From positions 155,615 through 219,614 of the forward strand of contig NZ_QSDR01000001.1 in assembly GCF_003464085.1 (NCBI RefSeq): a DNA stretch of 64,000 nt, in the 5' to 3' direction. The translations under genes were made by a program, and so were the position numbers. Positions 63,328-64,000 of the stretch are shown here, piece by piece. The stretch's first letter is position 1. Each line of letters begins with the position of its first letter. The notes under the pieces are model-generated. The model was not told where the DNA came from and searched no databases. It saw nothing but the letters and a program-made list of their open reading frames with translations. The DNA is from Clostridium sp. AM58-1XD (GTDB lineage: Bacteria > Bacillota > Clostridia > Lachnospirales > Lachnospiraceae).

Positions 63328-64000
63328 ATGACGAGGGAACAGCTGCAGAATATCTGCAATATTATGGATATGATTTATGGGAAGGATAATAAAATGCCGC
63401 CTTCTGAAAGAAGGCTCCAAAAGAGACTGGAGGAAATCATAAAGACGCCGTGCACCATCGGCCTGGCTGGGCGTCAGACCTCCGGAAAGACGACGCTGCT
63501 GAACGTATGCATCGGATATCCCCTTTTTCTTTCCTGCCAGACCATCGGCACATCCTGCCCTGCGGTAGTGGAATTCGGCGACGTACCGGAGGCGGCTGTG
63601 ATCTGCCCGGAGTCATCAGGCGCGAGTAAAGGGGAGATATCGATTCCCTTCACCGTATCCGGCAGTCTGTTCTCCCGTCTGAAGCAGTACGCATGCGACT
63701 GCGTGAATCAGTCCATGGTATCCATCGAAAATCTATATTATTTTACGGATGGATGCTCCGTAGGAGACGAAATACAGCCGGACCGGCTGAGGCTGGATTC
63801 TGATGATTTCCGCCACGTCCTGTTGCTGGTCCTGATTCTCCTGAACGCTTATGTCGGGCAGGACGCGGGAGCGGAAGGAACGGGAGGCTGCGGGGGCAGA
63901 TATATGAGAACTGCCTTGGAAGAGAAATTCTGCGCGGTCCGTTCAGAACTGCTGTCCGAGAAATTCTGCGCGGTCCGTTCAGAACTGCTGTCCGACCTGG
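63328..64000 (+). CDS. Second dynamin-like GTPase (truncated by window end)
   Basis: Partial, 224 codons seen. G1 is LAGRQTSGKTTLLNVCIGYPLFLSCQT (about 51-58), clearly paralogous to SGTQSCGKSTLYNVILGYPILPVCQT in the first GTPase. LLNAYVGQDAG aligns with LLDTYVGQNN there. Before the window end a 36-base sequence (residues EKFCAVRSELLS) is exactly duplicated in tandem at 63922-63957 and 63958-63993. Two unequal dynamins side by side recall heteromeric bacterial dynamin pairs. The end of the gene and its downstream partner lie outside the window. Confidence 0.8.
   Translation, partial: MTREQLQNICNIMDMIYGKDNKMPPSERRLQKRLEEIIKTPCTIGLAGRQTSGKTTLLNVCIGYPLFLSCQTIGTSCPAVVEFGDVPEAAVICPESSGASKGEISIPFTVSGSLFSRLKQYACDCVNQSMVSIENLYYFTDGCSVGDEIQPDRLRLDSDDFRHVLLLVLILLNAYVGQDAGAEGTGGCGGRYMRTALEEKFCAVRSELLSEKFCAVRSELLSDL
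63922..63993 (+). repeat. Exact 36-base in-frame tandem duplication
   Basis: Two perfect copies of a 36-base unit (GAGAAATTCTGCGCGGTCCG start) encode EKFCAVRSELLS twice within the second dynamin-like gene, at the extreme right edge of the window. Could be recent duplication or an assembly-edge artefact. Confidence 0.85.

Noticed and set aside
1..64000. Insertion sequences, integrases or tRNA genes marking an island border
   Set aside because: None found on either strand by eye; the accessory character of 45.8-64 kb rests on gene content only.

Overview
The window looks like a chromosomal segment from an anaerobic, spore-forming member of the Clostridia, most likely a Lachnospiraceae-type gut organism. 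The clues are roughly 50% GC composition, a Spo0E-like phosphatase, a DUF1292 protein, Flp1-like Tad pilin genes, zinc-ribbon/PASTA Ser/Thr kinases and Gram-positive ribosome-binding sites. I see no tRNA, rRNA, CRISPR array, transposase or phage structural gene.

Layout. (1) 1-6.5 kb: a nickel/peptide-type ABC transporter (two permeases and two ATPases) followed by larB, larC and larE. Together these look like nickel uptake plus synthesis of the nickel-pincer (NPN) cofactor used by LarA-type racemases. (2) 6.5-23.4 kb: housekeeping and mixed genes. They are rpsO-pnp, an M14 peptidase, an ABC-2 exporter cassette with an inserted zinc-ribbon membrane protein, a HAD phosphatase, a PfkB kinase, gltX, a UvrD-like helicase, a CobO-like adenosyltransferase, a DUF1292 protein and a large XRE-type protein. 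(3) 23.6-42.9 kb: one co-directional locus joining two receptor-type Ser/Thr kinases (one with a solute-binding-protein-like ectodomain, one with PASTA repeats), a choline-binding-repeat protein, an FHA protein and two PP2C phosphatases to a Tad pilus machine (TadZ, TadB, TadC, Flp, TadV, TadE-like, TadG-like, TadA). (4) 43-45.7 kb: ychF, a structured intergenic region with a Spo0A box, lgt and a small Spo0E-like gene. (5) 45.8-64 kb: an accessory-looking block. It holds an HTH-like protein, a kinase-NACHT-membrane fusion, a protein with an N-terminal GNSAM...VIQR motif, a lipoprotein and an XRE repressor. Divergent from the repressor is one long operon: small membrane protein, putative double-glycine Cys peptide, radical SAM/SPASM enzyme, HExxH metallopeptidase, degenerate P-loop protein, dynamin-like GTPase, HerA-like ATPase and a second dynamin-like GTPase cut by the window end.

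The best candidate for an undescribed system is 47-64 kb. It combines a signal-sensing kinase-STAND protein, a ribosomally made peptide with a radical SAM maturase and a possible leader peptidase, and two dynamin-like GTPases flanking a HerA ATPase, probably under XRE control. A second unusual system is the phospho-signalling/Tad locus, where repeated T-x-x-L motifs in a kinase and in the FHA protein look like FHA ligands.

Quality warning: at least 19 single-base frame breaks interrupt otherwise well-conserved reading frames. Eighteen are consistent with loss of one base, and most lie in 2-5-base runs of G, C or A. One is a gain in an A8 run. This looks like uncorrected sequencing error more than gene decay, so the broken genes below are given as full-length features with the break positions noted.
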